Shown: piece by piece, positions 10,511 to 22,900 of the stretch
How the letters are laid out: the number at the start of each line of letters is the position of its first letter
How positions within the stretch are numbered: the stretch's first letter is position 1
From: Aphidius gifuensis
Taxonomy: Eukaryota > Arthropoda > Insecta > Hymenoptera > Braconidae
Direction: 5' to 3'
Length of the DNA: 64,000 nucleotides
Assembly (NCBI RefSeq): GCF_014905175.1
Contig: NC_057791.1
Coordinates: forward strand, 17,426,177 to 17,490,176
Program-made: the position numbers and the translations under genes
Notes under the pieces: model-generated
Told to the model about the DNA's origin: nothing
The model's input: only the letters and a program-made list of their open reading frames with translations
Databases searched by the model: none

Positions 10511-13500
10511 TCCTTGATTTTTTTTTTTTTAATTTTTTTTTTCCTCCTTGGGGGATGAAAGATCACACCCATGAGATAGATGCCTTCTTCTTTTTATTTT
10601 TTATGCATATAGATAGGTAACCCTTTGAGCCAATACTACACACATCATTTTTTTTTTTTTTTTTAAATCATGTGACGATACTCTCGTACGATGGGACCAA
10701 CACAGGATACGGATCATCTCAAAATATTACGATGAATGTATTTTTTTTTATTTATTCTTCTTCATCCACAATCGTTTTTTATGTCACGTATAACCCTGGT
10801 GACTGGTGCATATATTTGTAAAAAAATTAAAATATCCAAAAAGTTATTGAAGCGCCATAGGATTCTCTCAGGAACTAAAAGATATATATAACTTATTGTT
10901 ACGCAAATTATTCAACCAACCGCCACTATATATGAAAAAACTATAGACATATAGGCACGGGCTCCGAGTTGTTTTTTTTTTTTAAATACAACCGCCGATA
11001 TGTAATTTTTTTTTTTGTATTCATTATTATGCTGAGAGATGAGTCTCTACATCTCATCTTGAATATTGAAAATAAACGTTGGTTACATTTAAAAAAAATG
11101 ACGGTTAAAAATTGAAAAAAAACGGTATTGCTGATTTTTTTTTTAACGTGCAAAAAAATAAATAATTTAATCGTTGCTGTTATGATTAGTTTTAATTTTT
11201 TTTTGTCGAATGATTTTAAGATTTTTGAGTGGTTTTTAATATTGCGTAATTAATGATCAGTGAAAGGTTAATATGATAAAATTTGTTCGTAAATAATTGA
11301 TGAATTAAATGATGAAAGAATTGAATAAAAAAATTAAAAAAATACATATCTTGTGTTTTATAATGTGGCAAATATAAACACGCTTTTTTTTGCATGGCTA
11401 ATTATCATCTGTACGATTATATGTATGAGCAACTTGTATATATATATGCGTGGCGCCTCGTAAAATTTAAATAAATTCACTCATCTCATTTTCATTTTTA
11501 TTAGTCGGCTTGGCGCCACTTGGAAAAGACAAAAAAAATAATATTTTTATTTTTTCTTCTTTTATAAATGTAAAAATTATATTTAATATATATTTAATGA
11601 ATTTTAAATATTATGAATCATTTTTTTTTTTTGCTTTTTGTCAATTAATTATTTGATCATTTTTTTTTTTTTTATTTACTCTTTTTAATTTAAATATTTA
11701 TTGTTATTATGTGTTAATTTATGTGTTTTATTATAATACAAAATTTATTCTTGAATAACAGTGACCCAATGAACTTGTTTTCCCTTGCATAATATTAATT
11801 TTTTGATGGTAAACATGACCAGTGATTTTTGATGTCCTGGTGCCCATCAACTTAATATACACGCGGCATTAAAATTACCATTGATTGTAATGCACATACC
11901 CCTAGACATAATTTTTTTTTTAAACCAGAAAAAAAAGGTGGCGTGCCAAGTGTTTCCTCTCTCTATATATCCACTTGCACTTTATCATGTCACGTGCCAT
12001 AATTTTTTAAAATTATACCACATGCCGAATGTCAAAATTTTTTATAATTATTTTTTTTTCTTTATTTAATATTTATTGTTGGTTTATTATAATTTAAATA
12101 AATTGTGGTTTAGCTTGTTAACCACGCACTTGATTAGAGTCTTTGAAATTTTTGCAATATCTTCTTTGCGTGTAGATAAAATTTCAATCCGTGAAATTTT
12201 AGTTTTTTTCATATATATTTTGTAAAATTCTTGGGTGTTATTTTCTCAATTTGTGAACAACATGGGCAGGTGCTCAAGGGGATTTTGTATGGCGTCGTAT
12301 AGGTAGGTCAGCTAGGCTTTTTATATTTATTATTTTTTTATTTTTTGCATGTATGGGTCAGCGATCATCGTCTGCTAGCCTCAGGCCCAAAAGCCGCTGT
12401 ATTTTTTAATTTTTTTTTTAAACTAAAAGAAAAAAAAGAGGCCTGGATGGCATTTGTATTTTTTTTATTTTTATTTTTTTTGTATCAGCAACTCTTGTAT
12501 ATGGCTTTTTTTTAATTTTTTCATTTCGATATGATATTCGGGGACCGTGTAAAGACCCATTATTTTCGCATTACCAAAACTATTAATTCTCTTCAATCAA
12601 ATGTATTTATTTTAAAATGAGAAATTTAGAAGAAAAAAAAAATGATATAATGTTAATTAAATGAAATTTTGCGGTTGAATCAGAGAGTTGAAAGATGATA
12701 AAATATTTAATCGATTTATCCACCTGGTAGACGAAGGATAACATGTTATATTTTGACGCACTATTATCTATAAATTACTTGTCACGTTAAAAATTATTTA
12801 AACTTAATTTTCTCTATTAAATATTTTATTTATTGATATGTCTTGTTGGTTTATTTATTTAATAATAATAACGATTGTAAATTGTCAATAAAATGGAGAA
12901 TTTAACAGTGCGTGAAACCTTCGAGTTAATAATCGAAAGTAAAAAGCACATTCTTGACATAATTTTCAATATTTTTTATTAAATATATATTGATATTTCT
13001 AAACCTAAATCAATTTATATCTATTTTTTCATCAAAAAAATTACAAGAATAAACACCTAGCAATGTTGAACAATAAAAATATTCTATGCAAAATTTTTTT
13101 TTTACAATAAAAACAAATTTGAAAGAGTGTTTTGACAAAATAACAAATAAAAAAAATCATCGCTCATGTTGGTAAGAATATTTGTTCAAGTTTTTATCTC
13201 AAAGTTTATAATGTTTTGCTAAAATGAATAATTTGCGAAACACACAATCGTCTTACATTTCAACTTTGCTTGTCCAAAAAATTAACCAAAATTAACACTT
13301 GTAAAGATAACAAAATATTTTTTTTTTTTTTTAATATTAAAACTAAACATAGATTTGTTAGTCAATGGCTGACAAGTAAGATAGAATGTAAAAAAAAATT
13401 AAATGGAAAAAATATAAATAAATAAAAACATTAAGTTAAAAAAAAAAAAAAAAAGAGTAAATATTGCATCAATAAATATTTCTGCTTCTGAAAGGATCCG

Positions 13501-14030
13501 CGTTGTTCATGTCCCCTTGAAAGTGACCTTCATCACATGTCCACATACAAGCATATATATTTTTTTTTTTATATTTTTCCATGCACAACTATCAAGTCTT
13601 AGATAAATAAAAAATAAAAAATTATTTCTCCATCAGCAGAATTTACACACTTGACATTCTCCAATTAACCTCATAAAAAAAAAAATAAAAAGAAAAAAAA
13701 AATGTAAATATTTCATTGATATTTTTTTTGATAAAAATATATATTTTTTTTTTGAAATAATTATTGGTTAAAAAATTGTCACATATTTTTTCAAAAACAT
13801 GATCATTAAAAAATGATTATAATCATTGAGATAATGATGGTTACTTTTTTCTGATATTTGTAGCTTATTAGAAAGATATAAAAAAATAAAAAAATTTTGA
13901 GTCATAAAATTGAGAATGAAAAAGCCGAATTAATTCTCTGAAAAATAGGAAGTTATCGAGTCGATTTTGGGAATTTTTCTTATTTTTTATTTATATTTAT
14001 TTATTATTTTTTATAATATTTTTATTATTT
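10511..14030. other. AT-rich desert
   Basis: Extended A/T-rich sequence with poly-T and poly-A runs. Weak GC-richer patches lie at 10560-10820, 11390-11520, 11760-12000 and 12240-12400. No reading frame of protein-like composition and no RNA gene was recognised. Confidence 0.55.
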
Positions 14031-14180
14031 TTTCCATATCGTTGCGTTTGTGTCGAAGGTTTACGAATGAAAGTGTGTGTGTTGGTTGATTTTATGGCAG
14101 ACCGGTTGACATGACTCGACTGCTAAAAATAAAAATGCCTAGAATGAGAGAGGCACGATATAACTGCGCGCGAAAAATCT
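14031..14180. promoter_or_regulatory. Small GC-richer island with MEF2-like site
   Basis: Mixed sequence including GTGTGTGTTGG, CGGTTGACATGACTCGAC and CTAAAAATAAAAATG (MEF2-type core). An 87-codon frame starting here (14111-14374) becomes Phe/Ser-rich immediately and is not credible. A regulatory role is inferred from composition only. Confidence 0.2.
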
Positions 14181-15015
14181 CTGATTTTATGTTAATTATC
14201 CAGTCATTTAGAACCACACACCTTTCAATTTATCCATGTTATTTCATCCAACTATTTATTCTCTTTTTTTCACTTCTTCACATCAAGACCAAACCGCTAA
14301 AAATGTTTTTTTTTTCATCTCTTTTCTCACTCTTTGATACAAAATTTATGGGAATTTTTGTTTTTATTTTTTAATTGAAATTCCATAGACTCAAAAAATT
14401 TCAATGATCATCATAACACGACAGAGCTCTTAATATTATTTATTTTTTTATTTTCATTTTAACTCAACCGGTTATTATTCCATTATTATCTAATATACTT
14501 AGCAATGAAAAAGCCATTATTTTACAGTTTCAAATGAGCTAAACTGCCATATTATTATATTTTTTGCTTAAGAAAAATTATCAAACAAAAAAAAAAAGCA
14601 TTTAAAGAAAAATTTATGATAAAAAAACTTCATGACAAAATTAATAAACCAAAAAAAAAATAAATAAAAGTAACAACTTGTAATTTTAAAACAAAAAAAA
14701 ATAAATCAATAAATGAAAATGAAAAAAAAAAAATATAATATGAAAAATACCACGTCTATATATTCTGCAAGTGATATATAATATTTATTTTTTTTGTATT
14801 AAATAAAAATAAAAAAAATTGAAAATTTGTTATGAAAAATAATTTTTTTTTTATTATAATTAAATTGCAAACATCTTGAAAGCTATTAAGTTAATTACAA
14901 CGCGTTCATACACCGTGTAATATGCACTCATAAATCAGCGTGTGTGGGCAAAAAAAAAATAAAATAATAAATATAAATAAACAAAATTAATAAAAATAAA
15001 ATCGATGAAATAAAA
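14181..15015. other. AT-rich spacer
   Basis: Nearly pure A/T with homopolymer runs. I see nothing in it. Confidence 0.6.
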
Positions 15016-15215
15016 ACATATATAATTGCAAAGGTGCATCTTGTGTCCGGTTGAAATGACAAAGGTCGAGTTCAATACAGCACCGATTTGGCCACTGTGC
15101 TTCTGTTTGGCTGAAAGTTGCTCATACACGAGGACAAACTGTGGTAAAGGGACTGGACCCAAAATCCCCACCCCATCCATATTTTCTTGTACTTGGGACC
15201 GTCTTTGGTAAGCAA
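15016..15215. promoter_or_regulatory. GC-rich island, open on both strands, ending at a splice-donor-like site
   Basis: About 180 bp of strikingly GC-richer DNA. A 61-codon plus-strand frame (15026-15211, Cys-rich: MQRCILCPVEM...) ends in sequence that matches a 5' splice site (TTTG then GTAAGC at 15208). The opposite strand is also open (14935-15180) with a protein-like middle. Neither resembles a family I know. The segment also holds CAAAGGTCGAG (nuclear-receptor-like half site) and ACTGTGGT (Runt-type). It is either a conserved enhancer or an exon; I favour the former. Confidence 0.3.
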
Positions 15216-16660
15216 AAAAAATGACTCAACTTATTTTTATTCTTGTCTCTTTCATGTATTCATTCTTTTTATTTTTTTTCATGTAGTAATTTTTATATAT
15301 TTTTTTTTTTCTTTTACAAACATTTATTCTTCTTTGTAGCATAATATTTTTGAATTTATTTTAACCTAATGTAGTATATCTTTTAAACTTGCCTAACAAT
15401 TTACAAATTTTTTTATTTTATAATTTACTCAAAGCATATTGTAAAAATAAAATTCAAAAATTCATTTCATCACAGTGTCAATCAAATTTAAATTCAACGA
15501 TTTTTTATTAATCTACACATATCACTGTCAAAATAAAAAAAATATATATTCAATTGCTCTTTTACCAAATCAATATACAAATGTTAATTTTAATAAAATA
15601 TTTTTATTTCATCATCATCATCCCTTGTTGCATGTATATTATTATTTTACATAGCTAAAATTTTCACACATATTAAATTGTTTGGAAAATTATACATCTA
15701 TTGCATAAAATTGTTGCGGTGTATTAGAAAAAATTAAAGAAAAAAAAAAAAAATCATAATAAATAAAATAAAAAAATAACACGTATGGAAAAAATTGAAT
15801 TGGGCATGTGTGGTCCCTTCTTCTTCACTCGGGGGTACCCCATCAGGTAACCACCCGGGTCCATACACAGCAGATGAAGAAGAAAAAAAATATTAAAAAA
15901 AGAATAAGAAAATATATATATATATATATAAGAGAAGTGAGTCTCACGGCTGGTTAATAATATGCAAGCAAAATTTTATTTCAAGCTTATAGACATTTTT
16001 TTTTCATGCCCCATGGGTGTGTTATTGTAACGTCTGAAGGTGAGAGAGACACTCAGGCATATGCAAAAGAGTATATTGAAATTGTTTATATATATATTGT
16101 ATATATTCAACTATTTTTTGGACTAACTGTTTTGTGTTATATAACCACGCGTTTGTGGATGTTAAAGCTGGGTTATGATTTTGTAAATTTTTACCTTTCA
16201 ATTTTGCATTAAAATACCTGGATGATTGGAAGACTTTTGAAAATTTAAAAGCTATAGATTACGTTGACTGTAAAAGAGGAAACAATGTTACTATATGGAC
16301 CATAGCAGATGTGGTTAAATTATTATTCCCAGGTGAAATATACAAATTTACATTTCAAAATATTTGTTTAGTTTATCAATTTTGGTGTATCTTTTCATCA
16401 TCAACATATACGTTAAATAAATTTTATTCGATTTTTATTTTTGCAGATTTTACCTCATTCCAATAGCTACAAAAATCAACTATTTCTTTTATTCTATTTT
16501 ACAATTACATCTTGTTTAAACTAAATTAATTAAAAACATATTTTTTCAATATTGAATTTTTGTAATTATTGTAAATTAATTATTAATTATTGCAAAAATA
16601 TAATAAATCAATCAGATGGAACATTGAAGATATTTTAGTTGTAAAGATTGCTATCAAAAA
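15216..16660. other. AT-rich stretch with one small island
   Basis: Contains an (AT)n microsatellite at about 15912-15931. A compact GC-richer patch at 15800-15880 is centred on TCGGGGGTACCCC and ACCACCCGGG. A small frame occurs at 16006-16212 without protein-like features. The rest is A/T-rich. Confidence 0.5.
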
Positions 16661-16855
16661 TTGAAAATTGAAAGGGTGTCTGAAGAGGTGATACAGCATG
16701 AAGGCGGATTCAACTCTGCCGAATTGCTCCAAGTTTCAATTTTTTTTATTTTTTTATTTTCAGCTAGCCCCTTGGTTCTATTCGGACACCCACTTTGAGA
16801 TCGGCAATATTTGATAAGCAGTTCTCCACCATGGATAATGCTTTTCAAAGTTAAA
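16661..16855. promoter_or_regulatory. GC-richer island bounded by complementary arms
   Basis: GGGTGTCTGAA at 16674-16684 pairs with TTCGGACACCC at 16781-16791 (11 pairs, one G-T), enclosing about 96 nt with a poly-T/poly-A middle. The right half follows a T-rich tract and TTTTCAG at 16762, an acceptor-like arrangement, and is open for only 16 codons. It may be a regulatory element, a hairpin RNA or chance; evidence for any is limited. Confidence 0.25.
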
Positions 16856-17934
16856 AAGAAAAGAAAACGACTTTTTTTTATTTTATATATAATAAAGTTT
16901 TAACTTGAAAAGTTTGTGAAAAATTAATTTATTTTTTTTTCTTCTCATTTGATGAGTAATTTCAATTTTGTTAAAATTATATATGATAGATTATGATGTT
17001 GGAGGGTAAGAGGGGGTTGTTATTGTCTAAAAATTTTCACCCAGTCAGTTAAAAATGATTAAGTATATTAGTGAGGGTGCAAAAGTCAATGGATATATGA
17101 ATTTTCAAGCATACAACAGTTAAGTGCACCACTGCGGATCATAACAGTTTGTCTTGGATTATTTCAAATCACAATTGTTTGGCAACAGTTGCGGTTTATG
17201 AAATTAAATTGGCTTCAACAACCGAAACGATATGTTTAATTTTCTCCCTTATATTTCATCTTCATAATATAGATTATATTTTTTCCTTTTCTACCATCAA
17301 TAATACCTTTTCTCTCAAGATTTTTATTTATATTATATTAATATTTTCATTTAATATTTTTAAATATATTTCCAATAAATTATCTGTATCAATTTTAAAT
17401 ATAATATTAATTATCTTGTAAATTTTTTATTTTTAAATCTCAAGGGAAACGAGTCAAACACTTGTTTTTATTTCTCCCTTTTAATATATATAAAACTGCA
17501 GTCACGTGTTAAATAATATAAAATCTTGCTTAGCCATTTAGTTGCAGCAAATTTTTATCTCTTCTTTGTGAACCCCCTTTTTATTTTTGAACCCCCACTA
17601 CTTGCCAATTAAATTAAATGATCCAAAATCCCCTCAATTATACTGAGCAACATAAGTACCCATTCGTAAAAATTTTATGATATAAATTTATTTTTAATTT
17701 ACCACTATGAACATGCATAAACTATTATTTGACAAAATTAATTTTTTCATTAAAAACGAATTTATCTACTAATATAACATTAGGCTTCAATAATTAATTT
17801 GAAAATTTTGATAAAGAAAAATCGATTTATTTATCAACTATTTTCAATTTAATTTTATATCTTTTTTTTTTTGGAAAATTTGATTTTTCAAGTTTCGATA
17901 AAGTTGCGTTATTTATTTATTCATTTTTTTTTTC
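16856..17934. other. AT-rich spacer
   Basis: A/T-rich with small patches of runs of C (17565-17640, repeated AACCCCC) and G (17000-17020). The 90-codon frame at 17149-17421 becomes Ile/Phe-rich and is not credible. Nothing else recognised. Confidence 0.5.
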
Positions 17935-18140
17935 GGCAATGCGTATATTTCTTGAGCATTCTCACGGGGGTTGGTATGCGCACGTGTTAGATAGAGGGGT
18001 TTTTCACTATATATATAGGTGATCCCAAGGGAACTACGTAGCATTTTGCATAAATCGCGAGACACCCCTTCACAACGTGAAACTCGAGAAAAGAAAGAGA
18101 AAAATATATTTTGAAATAGGCTTGAACACACGTATGCAAA
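17935..18140. promoter_or_regulatory. GC-richer island with E-box
   Basis: Mixed sequence containing GCGCACGTGTTAG (CACGTG E-box), TTTGCATAA (octamer-like with a substitution) and GAAACTCGAG. A minus-strand 72-codon frame spans it without recognisable features. Candidate regulatory DNA by composition. Confidence 0.25.
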
Positions 18141-19319
18141 CTCGTGAACATATAAAAAAAAAAAAATATATATGTATTTTATTTTAAACGATAAAATCCT
18201 GTTGGTATCTGTATATATATTTTTTTCTTATTATCATTTTTTACATTTATTGTATTTAGAATGAATAAAAAAAAAATATTACAACCTGGCTTTATCAAAT
18301 TAAGATTAAAATATTTATCTGTACATTTCCGTGTACATCTTAAAGAATAAAAAAATATTAAATATATATTAACGAATGATTAATTATGTTGGGTAATTTC
18401 TTAAGCAAAATTATCATGTCATATAGTCAATTAAAAATGATTAATATGTATTAAAAAAAATATAGGAAGTGAGAATTGACATTGTATTGATCAATATCTT
18501 CATTCTGGACTTGAATATACGTAGTCTTTGACTCTGACCTATTTGCAGTTTTATTTTATTTTTTTTTTATTTTAAAAAAAACATATTCATAACAAAATAA
18601 ATATGATAATAATAATAATAAAGTATATATATATATATAAATGAAAATTATAAGAAAAAAAAATATAAAAAACGACTTATGCAAGCTTCAATGGTCATAA
18701 GTTGGAATTAAAGTTGCCCAATAATTTTAATCAAAATAAATATATATAAAAGAGTAAAAAAAAAAAAGTATTTTTATATTTATTATTATTTAAGGAACAT
18801 TATTATTATTGTTATTTTTTTTTTATTTTTTCGATTGATTCTTATTTATTGTAACAAGACAAGGTGGGAATTGAGAGCGTGTTATTTTTGTTTTTTTTTT
18901 TTTTTCGTTTTTTTAAAGGAAAAATTTTCAAAAGAGTATGAAATTGTCAAAGGCAAGAAGGGGGTTGTTTAAACTTGCAATTTTATGAGCATTCCAACAC
19001 TGTGCAATAATGTCGTCCTTGTCTCGCCCCATAAATGCCCACATGCATCCACGTAAACAAGCCGAATACAATAATATATATATGTTTTTTATTTCTCATC
19101 TATTTATATTCACAATTTACGTCGATTCCATTGGTCTCCAGAACGAGTCAAATATTATCTTTCTGATTCGAAAAAAATCTTTTTTTTTTTAATTCTTGAA
19201 TTTATATATTGATATTTATTCAATTTTTGAATTGAAAGAATAAAAATTCGCAAAATTTTTATGTTCGATATTTATTATAATAATTTGATAAATTCACGCG
19301 AATAAAAAAAAATTATTTC
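18141..19319. other. AT-rich spacer left of the satellite
   Basis: A/T-rich with AAT and TA microsatellite runs near 18607-18640. A small mixed patch at 18945-19070 (GTCTCGCCCC) has no gene. The satellite begins at the right edge. Confidence 0.55.
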
Positions 19320-19954
19320 GTATCAGAAATATATAATGACCGGAAAGGTATTGGATATTCTGGAATATTTACTTCCTTTCTATTATGTTTTCCTAAAAAT
19401 TTAGAGAATTCTTGGGACAATTTTTTCTTTTAAATGAATATTTGCATGAACAACATATAATATAGAAAGAGGTATTTTTATTTTCAAAGTTTACTTCCTT
19501 TATTTTATAGTTCCTTGATAATGTCGAGAATTCTTTTTTTTTCTAAAAAAAAGGGTATGTGTATTAGGAACACAGAATAAACAAGGAGGTATTTTTATTT
19601 TTCGAGTTTACCTCTTTTATTTTATAGTTTCTTGATAAAATCGAAAATTCTTCGGACAAATTTTTTTAAAAAATGAATATTTGTATTAGGGACATAGAAT
19701 GAGCAAGGAGGTATTTCTATTTTCCAAGTTTACCTCTTAAAATTTCATAATTCCTTGATAAAATCGGAAATTCTTCGGGCAGATTTTTGAAAACAATAAA
19801 TATTTGTATTAGGAACATAGAATGAGCAAGGAGGTATTTTTATTTTTCAAGTTAACCTCTTTTATTTTATAATTACTTGATAAATTTAAAAAATTTTCGG
19901 ACAGATTTTCTTGAAAATTGAATATTTGTATCAGGAACATAGAATAAGCAAGGA
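19320..19954 (+). repeat. Divergent tandem repeat, 122-bp family (left flank of satellite)
   Basis: About five units with starts at GTATTAGG-like marks 19320, 19444, 19561, 19683, 19805 and 19928, spacing 124, 117, 122, 122 and 123. Each contains AACATAGAATGAGCAAGGAGG, then a T-rich spacer, then a TTACCTC element and TTCCTTGATAAAATCGAAAA. Units diverge progressively towards the outer (left) edge, as expected for the decaying end of a tandem array. The last unit is a hybrid that switches to the 143-bp family just after its GAGGTATT core (about 19953-19962). Confidence 0.9.
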
Positions 19955-22900
19955 GGTATTTTATGTACTTTCTAGTTCACCTCTTATGTTACCTGCTCTC
20001 CTGATATTTTGAAATTAAATTTTATTTATTAAAAATCATCAAGAAAAAAAATAGTGGCGAGTCTAATTTTTTAACAGGATCATAGAATAAGCAAAGAGGT
20101 ATTTTATGTAATTTCTAGTTCACCTCTTATGTTACCTGTTCTCCTGATATTTCAAAAATAAATTTTATTTATCAAGAATCAATTAAAAAAAAAATAGTGG
20201 CGAGTCTAATTTTTTAACAGGATCATAGAATGAGCAAAGAGGTATTTTATGTAATTTCTAGTTCACCTTTTATATTACCTGTTCTCCTGATATTTCAAAA
20301 ATAAATTTTATTTATCAAAAATCAATTAGAAAAAAAATAGTGGCGAGTCTAATTTTTTAACAGGATCATAGAAGGAGCAAAGAGGTATTTCATGTAATTT
20401 CTAGTTCACCTCTTATGTTACCTGTTCTCCTGATATTTCAAAAATAATCTTTATTTATCAAGAATCAATTAGAAAAAAAAAAGTGGCGAGTCTAATTTTT
20501 TAACAGGATCATAGAATGAGCAAAGAGGTATTTCATGTAATTTCTAGTTCACCTCCTATGTTACCTGCTCTCCTGATATTTTTAAAATAAATTTTATTTA
20601 TCAAGAATCAATAAGAAAAAAAATAGTGGCGAGCCTAATTTTTTAACAGGAACATAGAATAAGCAAAGAGGTATTTTATATAATTTCTAGTTCACCTCTT
20701 ATGTTACCTGCTCTCCTGATATTTCAAAAATAAATTTTATTTATCAAGAATCAATTAAAAAAAAAATAGTGGCGAGTCTAATTTTTTAACAGGATCATAG
20801 AATAAGCGAAGAGGTAATTTATGTAATTTCTAGTTCATCTCTTATGTTACCTGCTTTCCTGATATTTTAAAAATAAATTTTATTTATTAAAAATCAATAA
20901 GAAAAAAAATAGTGGCGAGTCTAATTTTTTAACAGGATCATAGAATGAGCAAATAGGTATTTTATCATAGTACATAGTATCTACACCTCTTATGTTACCT
21001 GATCTCCTGATATTTCAAAAATAAATTTTATTTATCAAGAATCAATTGGAAAAAAATTAGTGGCGAGTCTAATTTTTTAACAGGATCATAGAAGGAGCAA
21101 AGAGGTATTTCATGTAATTTCTAGTTCACCTCTTATGTTACCTGTTCTCCTGATATTTCAAAAATAAATTTTATTTATTAAAAATCAATCAGAAAAAAAT
21201 TAGTGGCGAGTCTAATTTTTTAACAGGATCATAGAAGGAGCAAAGAGGTATTTCATGTAATTTCTAGTTCACCTCTTATGTTACCTGCTCTCCTGATATT
21301 TCAAAAATAAATTTTATTTATTAAAAATCAATAAGAAAAAAAATAGTGGCGAGTCTAATTTTTTAACAGGATCATAGAATGAGCAAAGAGGTATTTTATG
21401 TAATTTGTAGTTCACCTCTTATGTTACCTGCTCTCCTGATATTTCAAAAATAAATTTTATTTATCAAGAATCAATTAGAAAAAAATTAGTGGCGAGTCTA
21501 ATTTTTTAACAGGATCATAGAATGAGCGAAGAGGTATTTTATGTAATTTCTAGTTCACCTCTTATGTTACCTGCTCTCCTGATATTTCAAAAATAAATTT
21601 TATTTATCAAGAATCAATTAGAAAAAAATTAGTGGCGAGTCTAATTTTTTAACAGGATCATAGAAGGAGCAAAGAGGTATTTCATGTAATTTCTAGTTCA
21701 CCTCTTATGTTACCTGCTCTCCTGATATTTCAAAAATAAATTTTATTTATTAGAAAACAATAAGAAAAAAAATAGTGGCGAGTCGAATTTTTTAACAGGA
21801 TCATAGAATGAGCAAAGAGGTATTTCATGTAATTTTTAGTTCACCTCTTATGTTACCTGCTCTCTTGATATTTTAAAAATAAAGTTTATTTATTAAAAAT
21901 CAATCAGAAAAAAAATAGTGGCGAGTCTAATTTTTTAACAGGATCATAGAATGAGCAAAGAGGTATTTTATGTAATTTGTAGTTCACCTCTTATGTTACC
22001 TGATCTCCTGATATTTCAAAAATAAATTTTATTTATCAAGAATCAATTGGAAAAAAATTAGTGGCGAGTCTAATTTTTTAACAGGATCATAGAAGGAGCA
22101 AAGAGGTATTTCATGTAATTTCTAGTTCACCTCTTATGTTACCTGCTCTCCTGATATTTCAAAAATAAATTTTATTTATTAAAAATCAATTAGAAAAAAT
22201 TAATTAGCGAGATCCTATTTTTGTGGGATCATAGAATGAACAAAGAGGTAATTCATTTAATTTACTACAAGTTTCACCTCTTATGTTATCTGCTCTCTGA
22301 TGGCACCAAAATAAATTTTATTATTTATTAAAATCAATTAGAAAAAAATAGTGGCGAGTCTAATTTTTCAACAGGGGCTTTTGAATGAGCAAAGGGTATT
22401 TTTATGTAATTTTTAGTTCTTTTTAACTCTTATGTTACCTGCTCTCCCGATATTTTCAAAAATAAATTTTATTTATCAAAAATCAATTAGAAAAAAATTA
22501 GTGGCGAGTCTAATTTTTTAACAGGATCATAGAATGAGCAAAGAGGTATTTTATGTAATTTGTAGTTCACCTCTTATGTTACCTGATCTCCTGATATTTC
22601 AAAAATAAATTTTACTTGTCAAGAATCAATTGGAAAAAAATTAGTGGCGAGTCTAATTTTTTAACATTAGGTGATCAATTAGAAGGAGGAGCAAAGAGGT
22701 ATTTCATGTAATTTCTAGTTCACCTCTTATGTTACCTGCTCTCCTGATATTTCAAAAATAAATTTTATTTATTAAAAATCAATCAGAAAAAAATTAGTGG
22801 CGAGTCTAATTTTTTAACAGGATCATAGAATGAGCAAAGAGGTAATTCATTTAATTTCTAGTTCACCTCTTATGTTATCTGCTCTCCTGATATTTTAAAA

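Noticed and set aside
16762..16815. Acceptor-like TTTTCAG followed by a 16-codon open frame
   Set aside because: Too short to carry weight; T-rich tracts followed by AG occur everywhere in this DNA.
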